This document shows positions 43,421 through 54,532 of a DNA stretch of 64,000 bases, piece after piece. The translations under genes and the position numbers were made by a program. The notes under the pieces are model-generated. The model ran no database searches and was not told where the DNA came from. It was given only the letters and a program-made list of their open reading frames with translations. The stretch's first letter is position 1, and each line of letters begins with the position of its first letter. This stretch comes from [Bacteroides] pectinophilus (GTDB taxonomy: Bacteria; Bacillota; Clostridia; Lachnospirales; Lachnospiraceae): positions 2,698,501-2,762,500 of the forward strand of contig CP102260.1 in the NCBI GenBank assembly GCA_025146925.1, in the 5' to 3' direction.

Positions 43421-45958
43421 CTATCTGATGTAGCTTACAAATATATTGCCCCACTGTTCAAATAACTTTGAAGCTTCTCCTATAGTCTGTGTAACTTCCT
43501 GTCCTGAAGCGACATCATAGAATGTCACATTCTTTGAATCATATGCCTTTATCACAACATATGAATCTGCGCCATATCTGCCGACAACAGACCGTGATGT
43601 CCCGACTATCGAAAGGACGTTGTCAAGGCTTGCGCCCTGCAGGTTAAGTGCAGTAACTCCTGTGGCATTAATTATCTCAAGTGCATTTTTGCCACTGTCA
43701 AAGCCCGCCTGTGCATCAGACGACAGACCTGCCATAGACAGCATTATATCAATTCCCCCGGCAAATGTCTGTGAACTTTGTTTGTAGAAAGCATTTATTC
43801 CTCCGAGGCTCATGCCCGACGGCTTATATCTTCTCCATACTTCACGCCCCTGTATATCAAGAACATTGCCATACGTTGAGTCTGCTGCTGCAATTGCCTT
43901 TTCAAGGGTTACAAAGCTTCCCTGGAACCTTCCGTACCCATACACATAATATCTGCTGTCATTGGCCAACTTCGTGTCAACTCTTATAATCTCTCCCGAT
44001 GAAAACTGCACCGAAGAAGAAGTCTTCATTGATGCCATGGCCGCAGATTTTACTTTATTGACAAGGTCAATGTAAAGCTCTTTCTTTCTGCTCTGTGTTG
44101 CTACGACCTCAACGTACGCTCCTGCATCCTGGACATTCTCCTCGCGGTTGAGAAGCTGGTCGACACTCGTTGTCTCGTAGTCACCGTCTCCGTTCTTAAC
44201 CACACGTGTAAGGTTAAGCCTCATTCCCTGAACAGTCGCAGTGCTCACATATATACCGTCATTCTGATATTCCTTAATCAGATTGTTGCCGCTGTCCATA
44301 ATTGCAATCCTGTACATTGGGAACATAACGCCACCGTTAGAATACCTGACAATGTCATCCGCATGTGCTTCACCATATACAAAATCATTCCTGATATATC
44401 CGATTACCCTTAGCCTGTCGCCCTGCCGGGCTTTTATCTGGTAATCAGTGCCTGATGCCATGTCGAATATCCTTATCGTATCTGTATTGTAAATCTGTCC
44501 GTTAAGGCTGTAGGCAATTGCGGTACCATTCTCCGAGACTGCATATGTCTCATCGGTAAGCCCGCTTATCTCCGTCATCTTCTCCTTGCTGGTAAGGTCT
44601 ATTGAATAAAGTGAATCATCCAGCAATATATAGAATGCCCCATTAGCACCTATGTATGCAACTTCACCCACATTCTCCGACAATACATCATAAGGCACGT
44701 CAACCGGTATATATATAAGCTCGCTGACATCATTTTTCTTAGCGTCGTAGCGGCACAGTGACACCCCTACTTCACCTTCGTGCTCACCTCTGTTCATATA
44801 TCCGTATACGATGAAATGTATATTACCATCATCATCTGCTTCCATTACCTTGATATTATGGTCAGGATACCTCTCTCTTACGCCATCCGATGACTCATCA
44901 TCAAACGAGAATATCCTTGTAAATGTACTGCTACCATTGTCAAAGCTCCACAGATCCGACTGCCTTACAAAGCATGTAAATCTGGAGTTTGAAGAATTGA
45001 CAACTCTCTCCGACTGAGTACTTGATATACCGAGGTTGATTCTTGAACTGCCCATCAGGTCATTCCTGCTGTCGAATATCTGATTAGCCTCCCTCTCATA
45101 ATTGAGAAGATACATCTTATCGCCGGACTGGCGGATTCTGTAATACTCATCTACATTATAGCTGTCATAATTTCCCTGCTCCGACTGTGCTGCCATAGTA
45201 TAGCGGAGACTTACAGACGCAAGCTCTGCGGTCATGCTTTTTATCGAAGGAATTATATTCCCCTCAACAACAGGATTGAGATCTCCCCATCCAATCTGCG
45301 CTTTGCTTGAATTGATATTGACCTTTCCGTAATTGGTATTGTCTCCCGTTGACTTTGTCTCTATATACTGGCTTATCTTATCGAGCTCATTCTGATTAAA
45401 TGTCCATGAATTAAAATTAAGTATAAAATCAAGTTTTTCCTGCATCTTAATATCCTGGCTGCAGAATATCTTCGTGTAGTAGCTTATCTCATTATGCTTA
45501 TCCGTCTTAATTATCACCTGCATGAGGTATTCGGTATCATTATCAATAAGATTCTTTACTTTGAACACAGCATCAAGATAATCTCCGTCGCTTGTATAAT
45601 CAGTAACCCGGGTATCTTCTATAAGTGACATATCGCCAAGTTTTCTTATCTTATATGACAGACTCTCAATGTTCTCACCATAAGTATTAACTATCACATT
45701 AAGGTGCCTGTTATCCTGCAAGGGTGTTATTGTATCATTCATGAGATGTATGTCAACATCTGATGTATATCCATGAAGTTCATTATATAATGTCCCTGAC
45801 GATGTCTTCATCATTATAACCGGCAGCGTTGCCGACTTCATCGTAGTCGTTACAGGCGATGCCGCCTCACTGTCCAGCATCACAAAACTTATTATCATTA
45901 CTGCCACAAAAAGAATGGCTAGTGCCTTATATTTTAAATCGGTAAATATGCGTTCCAT
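43421..45958 (-). CDS. Large surface protein with one membrane anchor, unknown function
   Basis: An 845-residue exported protein. One N-terminal transmembrane segment (ALAILFVAVMIISFVML) anchors it outside. The middle 500 residues are repetitive beta structure with propeller-like stretches (DDGNIHFIVYGYM; FYILLDDSLYSIDL; GTAIAYSLNGQIYNTD). The C-terminal part (GASLDNVLSIVGTSRSVVGR, ADSYVVIKAYDSKNVTFYD) resembles a papain-like C39-type fold, but no catalytic cysteine is evident, so it may be a binding domain. It heads the operon with PBP1A, the membrane protein and galE, and has its own promoter. Role probably in wall assembly; unknown. Confidence 0.75.
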   Translation of the reverse strand: MERIFTDLKYKALAILFVAVMIISFVMLDSEAASPVTTTMKSATLPVIMMKTSSGTLYNELHGYTSDVDIHLMNDTITPLQDNRHLNVIVNTYGENIESLSYKIRKLGDMSLIEDTRVTDYTSDGDYLDAVFKVKNLIDNDTEYLMQVIIKTDKHNEISYYTKIFCSQDIKMQEKLDFILNFNSWTFNQNELDKISQYIETKSTGDNTNYGKVNINSSKAQIGWGDLNPVVEGNIIPSIKSMTAELASVSLRYTMAAQSEQGNYDSYNVDEYYRIRQSGDKMYLLNYEREANQIFDSRNDLMGSSRINLGISSTQSERVVNSSNSRFTCFVRQSDLWSFDNGSSTFTRIFSFDDESSDGVRERYPDHNIKVMEADDDGNIHFIVYGYMNRGEHEGEVGVSLCRYDAKKNDVSELIYIPVDVPYDVLSENVGEVAYIGANGAFYILLDDSLYSIDLTSKEKMTEISGLTDETYAVSENGTAIAYSLNGQIYNTDTIRIFDMASGTDYQIKARQGDRLRVIGYIRNDFVYGEAHADDIVRYSNGGVMFPMYRIAIMDSGNNLIKEYQNDGIYVSTATVQGMRLNLTRVVKNGDGDYETTSVDQLLNREENVQDAGAYVEVVATQSRKKELYIDLVNKVKSAAMASMKTSSSVQFSSGEIIRVDTKLANDSRYYVYGYGRFQGSFVTLEKAIAAADSTYGNVLDIQGREVWRRYKPSGMSLGGINAFYKQSSQTFAGGIDIMLSMAGLSSDAQAGFDSGKNALEIINATGVTALNLQGASLDNVLSIVGTSRSVVGRYGADSYVVIKAYDSKNVTFYDVASGQEVTQTIGEASKLFEQWGNIFVSYIR

Positions 45959-46037
45959 TTATCCAAATCTCCATCACTGCGTTGTTTTGCTTACGCACGG
46001 ATCTGTTTATCAATTACAGACCTGATATCACTATTCT

Positions 46038-46066
46038 ATTGTAATATCATCGGATAAAAACTACAA
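46038..46066 (-). promoter_or_regulatory. Promoter of the surface protein-PBP-galE operon
   Basis: TTGTAG (46061-46066) and TACAAT (46038-46043) on the minus strand with a 17-base spacer, about 80 bases before the 845-residue gene. Confidence 0.6.
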
Positions 46067-46067
46067 C

Positions 46068-46583
46068 CTATTTTTCATTCTTACGTCCATAGTAACTGAG
46101 TGACATCTCCGGCTCTATTCCGTATTTTGCAAATATATCATCCACAATATCTGCATATCCGGGTGCTGCCTGTGCACAATCATACAAATCCACTATCACT
46201 GTAAAATACTGTTCTGCCTTTATCGACTGATCAGCCGCCTTACTCTCTATCGTCTGTATGATGCATTCCACACTGCCGTTAGTTCCCTCCTGATAAAGAG
46301 TTGTAGTCTGTTCATCCTGTCCTCTTTTTGTCTCTATTGTGTATCTGACCGCTCCGATTTTATCTGCCATATCCTCAAGTATAATTGCTTTGGCATTATC
46401 ATTAAGATATACCGTACCATATTTTCCCTGCGCTATAATTCTTGCATTACCATACTGCTCTGCATTGGATGTAAATGCCTCAACAACATTATCACTTCCC
46501 GTATACCACATTAACGCATTGATTATCCATAAAAGTACCGCAGCTGCAATAGCTGCTCTGCCGAATATATATCTTCCTTTCAT
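46068..46583 (-). CDS. YwmB-like protein
   Basis: A 171-residue protein with one N-terminal membrane anchor or signal (AAIAAAVLLWIINALMWY). The remainder contains VRYTIETKRGQDEQTTTLYQ and ends PEMSLSYYGRK; the position after atpC and the overall layout match B. subtilis YwmB (TATA-box-binding-like fold family), whose function is unknown. The Shine-Dalgarno AAGGAG is inside the 3' arm of the atp operon terminator, and the T-run is the spacer to the ATG at 46583. Confidence 0.7.
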   Translation of the reverse strand: MKGRYIFGRAAIAAAVLLWIINALMWYTGSDNVVEAFTSNAEQYGNARIIAQGKYGTVYLNDNAKAIILEDMADKIGAVRYTIETKRGQDEQTTTLYQEGTNGSVECIIQTIESKAADQSIKAEQYFTVIVDLYDCAQAAPGYADIVDDIFAKYGIEPEMSLSYYGRKNEK

Positions 46584-46636
46584 AAAAAAACTCCTTTTGA
46601 TTGGTTTTTATGATTATAACCAATCAAAAGGAGTTT
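46584..46636 (-). terminator. Terminator of the ATP synthase operon, overlapping the next gene's RBS
   Basis: A 19 bp perfect stem (AAACTCCTTTTGATTGGTT with its complement, 46588-46636) with a T-run on the minus strand at 46584-46590, directly followed by the ATG of the YwmB-like gene. Confidence 0.9.
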
Positions 46637-46659
46637 ATTCACTATCAGTCAGCTGTTTA

Positions 46660-47064
46660 TCAGTCGACTGCTCCAAGCCTTGCAAGTGAACGCTTCAGTG
46701 CAAGCTCAGCTCTCATAACATTAATGTTATCATCATGGCTTGCAAGCCGTCTCTCGGCACGGATACGCGCTTCGTTAGCACGATTAACATCTATCTCTTC
46801 CGGCCATTCGACCACTTCTGCCAGCACTGTAACTCTGTCACCAAGTATCTCTACAAAGCCTGAGTGAAGTGCTGCCTTCTTTATCTCACCATTGACATGT
46901 ATCTTTATCGTATCAGGCATGAGAACTGCCGTAAGCGGCATATGCTCCGCATATATACCCATCTCTCCCTCGCTTGTTGCAAGTTCAAGCATGGTAATGT
47001 CGCCCTCATAGAACACTCTGTCCGGTGAGATTATCTTCAATCTGAATGTCTTCTCATCTGCCAT
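46660..47064 (-). CDS. atpC: F-type ATP synthase epsilon subunit
   Basis: A 134-residue subunit of the F1 central stalk that regulates rotation. FRLKIISPDRVFYEGDI and GEMGIYAEHMPLTAVL form the beta barrel, with LHSGFVEILGDRVTVLAE; the C-terminal two-helix hairpin (VNRANEARIRAERRLAS) is present, so it could inhibit ATP hydrolysis. Last gene of the atp operon, 4 bases after atpD and before the terminator. Confidence 0.97.
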   Translation of the reverse strand: MADEKTFRLKIISPDRVFYEGDITMLELATSEGEMGIYAEHMPLTAVLMPDTIKIHVNGEIKKAALHSGFVEILGDRVTVLAEVVEWPEEIDVNRANEARIRAERRLASHDDNINVMRAELALKRSLARLGAVD

Positions 47065-47068
47065 AGGA

Positions 47069-48475
<1,407 letters not shown>

Positions 48476-48491
48476 TTATTATAATTATTGT

Positions 48492-49358
48492 TTAAGAAAT
48501 TGCATTTGCTCCCGCAATAATCTCCGTAAGCTCCTGCGTAATAGCTGCCTGACGTGCTCTGTTGAACTTAAGCTCAAGATCTGATATCATCTCCTCAGCG
48601 TTACTCGTTGCACTGTCCATCGCCTGCATTCTTGCACCGTTCTCACTTGCGACAGCTTCCTTAATTGCTCCGTATATAAGACTTGTAACGTACTTAGGAA
48701 TTATGAGATCAAGGGCTCTGTCCTCTTCAATCTCATAATTCATAGGAATAACATTGCCAGCCTTATCGCCATCCTGCTGCATCATGTCTGCCGACACAGG
48801 AAGGAGCTTAAGAAGCTTAGGCTCGTGAACGACCGTATTCTTGAATCCGGTATATGCTATATATATCTCGCCGATATTTCCCGCTTCAAAATCCTGAAGC
48901 ATTCTCTTGCAGATATTCATTGCATCATTATAAAGCGGTGCATTGATAACATCCGAATAATCCTCGTCTGCCATCGCATATCCCTTGCGCTCAAGTATTT
49001 CTCTAGCCTTGCGTCCCATGCTGTATATAAGGACATCATCCTTGTCAAATCCGCCTTCAGTAACAAGCTTTGCCACGTTGGCATTATAACCTCCGGCAAG
49101 TCCTCTGTTAGAGGATATTACAAGGATTCCCTTCTTTGCAGACGGTGACGGCTGAAGATATCTGTGAATGATGTTAGTTGAACGTGCAAGCATTCCGCAT
49201 ACAGTCTCATACATCATGTCACTGAAAGGTCTTGAGTTTTCTGCTGAAGTCTTCGCTTTTTGAAGCTTAACAGTAGAAACAAGTTTCATAGCCTTTGTTA
49301 TCTGGCTTGTGCTCTGAATACTCTCTCTACGCCTCTTTATATCTCTCATGGAAGCCAT
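48492..49358 (-). CDS. atpG: F-type ATP synthase gamma subunit
   Basis: The rotor shaft of F1, 288 residues. The N-terminal RDIKRRRESIQSTSQITKAM and the C-terminal FNRARQAAITQELTEIIAGA are the diagnostic ends of gamma. The start lies 6 bases after atpA. Size and order are standard. Confidence 0.98.
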   Translation of the reverse strand: MASMRDIKRRRESIQSTSQITKAMKLVSTVKLQKAKTSAENSRPFSDMMYETVCGMLARSTNIIHRYLQPSPSAKKGILVISSNRGLAGGYNANVAKLVTEGGFDKDDVLIYSMGRKAREILERKGYAMADEDYSDVINAPLYNDAMNICKRMLQDFEAGNIGEIYIAYTGFKNTVVHEPKLLKLLPVSADMMQQDGDKAGNVIPMNYEIEEDRALDLIIPKYVTSLIYGAIKEAVASENGARMQAMDSATSNAEEMISDLELKFNRARQAAITQELTEIIAGANAIS

Positions 49359-49364
49359 AGCTTA

Positions 49365-50906
<1,542 letters not shown>

Positions 50907-51458
50907 CTAATCTCCAAGCTGAATCTTCTTAAGCTGCTTTGTAAGATTGTCTAACTGGCTCTTTATACTGCTGTCAAATACGCGGTCGCCAATTCTTATT
51001 ATTATCCCGCCTATTATTGACTTGTCAACGTTGTAATTCATCTCGAATTCAACATATTTTGTTGTGGCAAGGAGCTTATCCGTAACAGCTTTCTTCTGCT
51101 CTTCCGATAACGGCTGTGCAGTTGTTACATACGCCCTGCCTATATTCTTGTACTCCCTGACTCTGTCAGTAAAGTACTCAAGTGCTCCGGTTATGTCATT
51201 ATGTCTCTGCTTTACTACCATGAGCTGCAAAAGCCCCTGCATATCATCAGACACATTATCTTTGAATATTCCGGATACGACCTTTGCCTTCTCTTCTCTG
51301 GCTATCTTCGGATTGTTGAGCAGTTTTCCAAGGTCTTCATTGTCCCTGAAAGCTTCCCTGACAAATACTGCATCTTCAAGAAGTTTATCTACACAACCAT
51401 CTTCGACAGCCGCATCAAATAATGCTTCGCCATAAGTCTTAGATACTAGTTTTGCCAT
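50907..51458 (-). CDS. atpH: F-type ATP synthase delta subunit
   Basis: The peripheral-stalk cap, 183 residues. SKTYGEALFDAA at the N-terminus, a helical bundle with the LLNNPKIAREEKAKV turn, and a C-terminal VDKSIIGGIIIRIGDRVFDSS, which is the OSCP/delta signature. It overlaps the second b-subunit gene by 13 bases, indicating coupled translation. Confidence 0.97.
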   Translation of the reverse strand: MAKLVSKTYGEALFDAAVEDGCVDKLLEDAVFVREAFRDNEDLGKLLNNPKIAREEKAKVVSGIFKDNVSDDMQGLLQLMVVKQRHNDITGALEYFTDRVREYKNIGRAYVTTAQPLSEEQKKAVTDKLLATTKYVEFEMNYNVDKSIIGGIIIRIGDRVFDSSIKSQLDNLTKQLKKIQLGD

Positions 51459-51955
51459 ACACCCTCACCTATTCCATCCAAAGATTCTCTGATTACCTCA
51501 TCACTGTACTGTGCATCAATGTTGTCAGCAATAAGCTTTCTGGCTGCAACTGAAGCATAGTCAATAATCTCCTGTTTGATCTCATCATTAACGCGCTTCT
51601 TCTCGAGTTCAGCTTCAACCTTTGCACGTTCAAGGATTCTGTCTGCCTCAGCCTTCGCTGATGCATCTTTAAGTTCCTCTCTGTGTCTTGCCGTTGCTTT
51701 TGCCTCATCAATTATGCGCTTTGTCTCAGAATCTGCTGATGCAAGCTTTGCCTCATATTCAGCCTTAAGCTTCTGCGCTGATTCTACAGAATCCGCAGCT
51801 GCCTGTCTTGCATCCGTAACGGCCTGACGTCTCTTTTCAAGAAAGCCCTTAGCCATTCCGCTTCCAAAATATCCTGCGACAAAAAAGAGAATAAATACAT
51901 TGATGGCAGTGATTAAGGCATTAACATTAAATACTGCTGATATAGCTTCTATCAT
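51446..51955 (-). CDS. atpF: F-type ATP synthase b subunit, second copy (b')
   Basis: A 169-residue peripheral-stalk subunit. One N-terminal membrane helix (ALITAINVFILFFVAGYFG) is followed by a long charged helix (KGFLEKRRQAVTDARQAAA onward). It overlaps the first b gene by 4 bases (ATGA) and atpH by 13. It is clearly diverged from the first copy, with shared LKAEYE stretches, so a b/b' heterodimer rather than a bb homodimer is likely, as in photosynthetic bacteria. Confidence 0.9.
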   Translation of the reverse strand: MIEAISAVFNVNALITAINVFILFFVAGYFGSGMAKGFLEKRRQAVTDARQAAADSVESAQKLKAEYEAKLASADSETKRIIDEAKATARHREELKDASAKAEADRILERAKVEAELEKKRVNDEIKQEIIDYASVAARKLIADNIDAQYSDEVIRESLDGIGEGVWQN

Positions 51956-52533
51956 ACTCTGCCTCCTGCCTCCTTCAATGCTTCATTAAGAAGTGCATCA
52001 TCCACAGGCCTGTCAACTTTCTGATTGGTTACTCTTGCTGCCATTGCCGAAGCAATGTCCTTAACCTCATCACGAACTGATGACTGTGCTGCTTCAAAGT
52101 CTTTAGAAGCCTCGCTTCTTGCAGCAGACATAATATCCGCTGCCCTTGTCTTGGCATCATCAAGTACTTCCTGCTCTTTCTTAATCATCTCACGGCGTGA
52201 TTCCCCGAGAATATTATCTGCTTCCCTGCCGGCTTCAAGGATTCTCTGCTCATATTCAGCCTTAAGCTTCTGCGCTTCAGCCGTATCGGCAGCCGCCCTG
52301 GCATTCTGGTCATCCAGTCTCTTCTTACGCTCTTCGAGCAGTTTTCTTACCGGAATGAAAAGAACATACTTCAGGAAAACATACAGTATTAATACATTCA
52401 CCATAGTGAATGCAGTATCAAACAGTGTCTGATAATCAAGGCCGAATAATCTTTCTGTCTCTTCAGCTGTCTGTGCAGCAGCCACAACCGCGGTCTGCAT
52501 GTACATACCGACAGCACTACTCATGATTCCCAA
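51952..52533 (-). CDS. atpF: F-type ATP synthase b subunit, first copy
   Basis: A 193-residue peripheral-stalk subunit. A nonpolar membrane helix (FTMVNVLILYVFLKYVLFIPV) precedes the typical VRKLLEERKKRLDDQ helix and a long coiled coil (KAEYEQRILEAGREADNILG). It has an N-terminal extension of about 30 residues before the membrane helix (VVAAAQTAEETERLF). The start is TTG at 52533, well spaced from GGAGG; the ATG three codons later is too far. It directly follows atpE. Confidence 0.9.
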   Translation of the reverse strand: MGIMSSAVGMYMQTAVVAAAQTAEETERLFGLDYQTLFDTAFTMVNVLILYVFLKYVLFIPVRKLLEERKKRLDDQNARAAADTAEAQKLKAEYEQRILEAGREADNILGESRREMIKKEQEVLDDAKTRAADIMSAARSEASKDFEAAQSSVRDEVKDIASAMAARVTNQKVDRPVDDALLNEALKEAGGRV

Positions 52534-52575
52534 TATTCTGCCTCCTTTAATTAACGCTGTATCGTCTTATGCATC

Positions 52576-52833
52576 TTACTTAAAAGGCTTAACGAACATA
52601 AGAATAATAGCTACCGCAAATCCGTAAAGACCTGTTGTCTCGGCAACGGCCTGTCCAAGAAGCATAGTTGAAGTGATATCTGACTTAGCACCGGGATTGT
52701 GACCTACTGCAGAAGCTGCATAACCGGCTGCGATACCCTGTCCAATACCAGGTCCGATACCTGCGATCATTGCAATGCCTGCGCCAACTGCTGACATACC
52801 GTAAATAAACTCCTGTCCTGTAACCTGATTCAT
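52576..52833 (-). CDS. atpE: F-type ATP synthase c subunit with sodium-binding pattern
   Basis: The 85-residue rotor ring subunit, two membrane helices joined by a polar loop (HNPGAKSDI). The first helix carries Gln in [13 protein letters not shown] and the second carries the ion-binding glutamate in [12 protein letters not shown]. This Gln...Glu-Thr-Thr...Tyr combination corresponds to the sodium site of the Ilyobacter tartaricus c-ring (Gln32, Glu65, Ser66, Thr67, Tyr70). A sodium-driven synthase is therefore suggested; a proton-driven ring would usually lack the Gln and the Ser/Thr after the acid. Confidence 0.97.
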   Translation of the reverse strand: MNQVTGQEFIYGMSAVGAGIAMIAGIGPGIGQGIAAGYAASAVGHNPGAKSDITSTMLLGQAVAETTGLYGFAVAIILMFVKPFK

Positions 52834-52886
52834 ATAAAAATCCTCCGTTTAATAAAAATATTGTTGTTAACCTGTAAATGTGTTAA

Positions 52887-53612
52887 CTAATCAGCAATCT
52901 TATCATTGACATATACCATTGTAAGCATGCTGAATACATACGCCTGAATGCATCCTGAGAACGCATCGAAGTAGACGTGCAATGCCGCCGGAATACCAAT
53001 CTTTACAAAGACCGGCAACAAACCATATATCAATCCCATAAGCACGGTACCGGACATAATGTTACCGAAAAGACGAAGCGATAACGACAATGGTACGGCA
53101 AATTCGCCTATAAGGTTAATCGGGAACAGCAGTGCAAATGGCTCGAACAGCGCTGTAAAATGCTTGACTTTGTTCTTCTTGATACCGCAGTAATGTATCA
53201 TTCCAAACGTGATAAGACCAAGCGGCAGCGTAACACCATAATCTGCTGTTGGCGGGCGCAGTCCTAACAGACCGCTGACATTGCTTATAATGATGAAAAT
53301 GAATATGGCTGTTATATAGTTGACGAATCTCTTTGCCTGAGGTCCCATGCTTGCATTAACCATGTTACCAAGCATATCAATTGCCATCTCAACTACATTC
53401 TGATAAGCTCCCGGAGTATCCGATGCATCTGCCTTGTTAATTATGACTCTTGCAACTACTGCAAGCACCATAATAAAAATCATCACAATCCACATTGCAA
53501 CATGTGTTGTTGTCATATGAACCTTAATCTTGTCAGTAATCGGAACTTCACACAGATACTTAATCATGAAATCAGCATCAAGTGCCACTGCATTCATCAT
53601 TGGATTGATCAC
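52887..53612 (-). CDS. atpB: F-type ATP synthase a subunit
   Basis: The membrane stator subunit that forms the ion half-channels, 241 residues with five to six helices. The essential arginine is in LSLSLRLFGNIMSGTVL, and the C-terminal helix has AYVFSMLTMVYVNDK. The start is GTG, preceded by GGAGG. It overlaps the preceding atpI-like gene by 35 bases, so translation is likely coupled. Confidence 0.96.
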   Translation of the reverse strand: MINPMMNAVALDADFMIKYLCEVPITDKIKVHMTTTHVAMWIVMIFIMVLAVVARVIINKADASDTPGAYQNVVEMAIDMLGNMVNASMGPQAKRFVNYITAIFIFIIISNVSGLLGLRPPTADYGVTLPLGLITFGMIHYCGIKKNKVKHFTALFEPFALLFPINLIGEFAVPLSLSLRLFGNIMSGTVLMGLIYGLLPVFVKIGIPAALHVYFDAFSGCIQAYVFSMLTMVYVNDKIAD

Positions 53613-54027
53613 CCTGTTTCCCTCCTTTTCTCTTTATTTTGTGTAAAAATTTATTAGTAACGGGCTGTATATACGCCGATACTTTCGTTGTAAACATAGC
53701 TGCTATAGATGCAAACATTGCCATAACACCGCCTGCATAATACAGCACAATCTCCATAATAAAGAGAACCAGCACTCTTATGAAGAAACCTCCAAGCGTT
53801 CTCGCTACGGCTCCCTTATGTTCATAATACACCGCTTTGTCAATAACAGAAGCCATGTGATACATTGAAATCATTGAGTAAATGATTCCTCCTGCATATC
53901 CGGCAGCTATTGACGTTACATTAATACCGATAACAAATATGAGTATCTCTCCCACTGCCAGAAACAGTGTCTGTAATAGAAGCATATCCGGAAGCACCGG
54001 ATTCAGCGATCTAAGCCTCTCCATCAT
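53578..54027 (-). CDS. atpI: ATP synthase subunit I-like membrane protein
   Basis: A 149-residue protein with four hydrophobic segments, in the position of AtpI, the assembly helper for the c-ring. GGIIYSMISMYHMASVID and the membrane layout match the AtpI family loosely. A basic C-terminal tail (HKIKRKGGKQ) lies in the cytoplasm. It overlaps atpZ by 17 bases and atpB by 35. Confidence 0.8.
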   Translation of the reverse strand: MMERLRSLNPVLPDMLLLQTLFLAVGEILIFVIGINVTSIAAGYAGGIIYSMISMYHMASVIDKAVYYEHKGAVARTLGGFFIRVLVLFIMEIVLYYAGGVMAMFASIAAMFTTKVSAYIQPVTNKFLHKIKRKGGKQGDQSNDECSGT

Positions 54028-54298
54028 GTCTCTTTACCTTGCTTTCAATCTCTTCCTGCTGTCTCTTCTTCCGGCGGGCATCTTCAGCATCGATTATTCT
54101 CTTTGCTTCAACATACCCGGTTCTTGCACCGGCAACAATTCCGACTATAAGAAGCGGCAGTGTTGTCGACCATCCAAATCTGGCATCAAGCCATATTCCC
54201 AGTCCCAGACACAGGAAAACAGGAACCATGACATACAGGCTAAGCTGCGTTATTAATACGATATTGCGATATCCTGACATATCATTGTGTGCTCCCAT
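54011..54298 (-). CDS. atpZ: AtpZ-like small membrane protein
   Basis: A 95-residue protein with two membrane helices (ITQLSLYVMVPVFLCLGLGI; LPLLIVGIVAGARTGYVEA), typical of AtpZ/F0F1-ATPase-associated subunits at the start of atp operons. AGGAGG precedes the ATG. It is the first gene of the operon and is thought to aid assembly or magnesium handling. Confidence 0.85.
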   Translation of the reverse strand: MGAHNDMSGYRNIVLITQLSLYVMVPVFLCLGLGIWLDARFGWSTTLPLLIVGIVAGARTGYVEAKRIIDAEDARRKKRQQEEIESKVKRHDGEA

Positions 54299-54329
54299 CG
54301 TGTATATCCTCCTGCTTAACGCACCTATA

Positions 54330-54359
54330 ATTTTACCATTATAGTCTTAATTTGTCCAA
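54330..54359 (-). promoter_or_regulatory. Promoter of the ATP synthase operon
   Basis: TTGGAC (54354-54359) and TAAAAT (54330-54335) on the minus strand with an 18-base spacer and a TGG extended -10, about 30 bases before atpZ. Confidence 0.65.
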
Positions 54360-54414
54360 TGAATATAATGTAAACTTTTTATCTTAAATATGGTAATATA
54401 GCACATTTTGAAGA

Positions 54415-54443
54415 TTGAATTATTAAAAAAATATTGCTATAAT
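54415..54443 (+). promoter_or_regulatory. Sigma-A promoter of the DUF402 gene
   Basis: TTGAAT (54415-54420) and TATAAT (54438-54443) with a 17-base spacer. Confidence 0.65.
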
Positions 54444-54532
54444 ATTTTAAAATATACACATTAAAAACTGTGCTTGAATTTACAAAAATGACATCTGTAA
54501 TGTGCAGCATATATGCAGGAACGGAGAATAAT

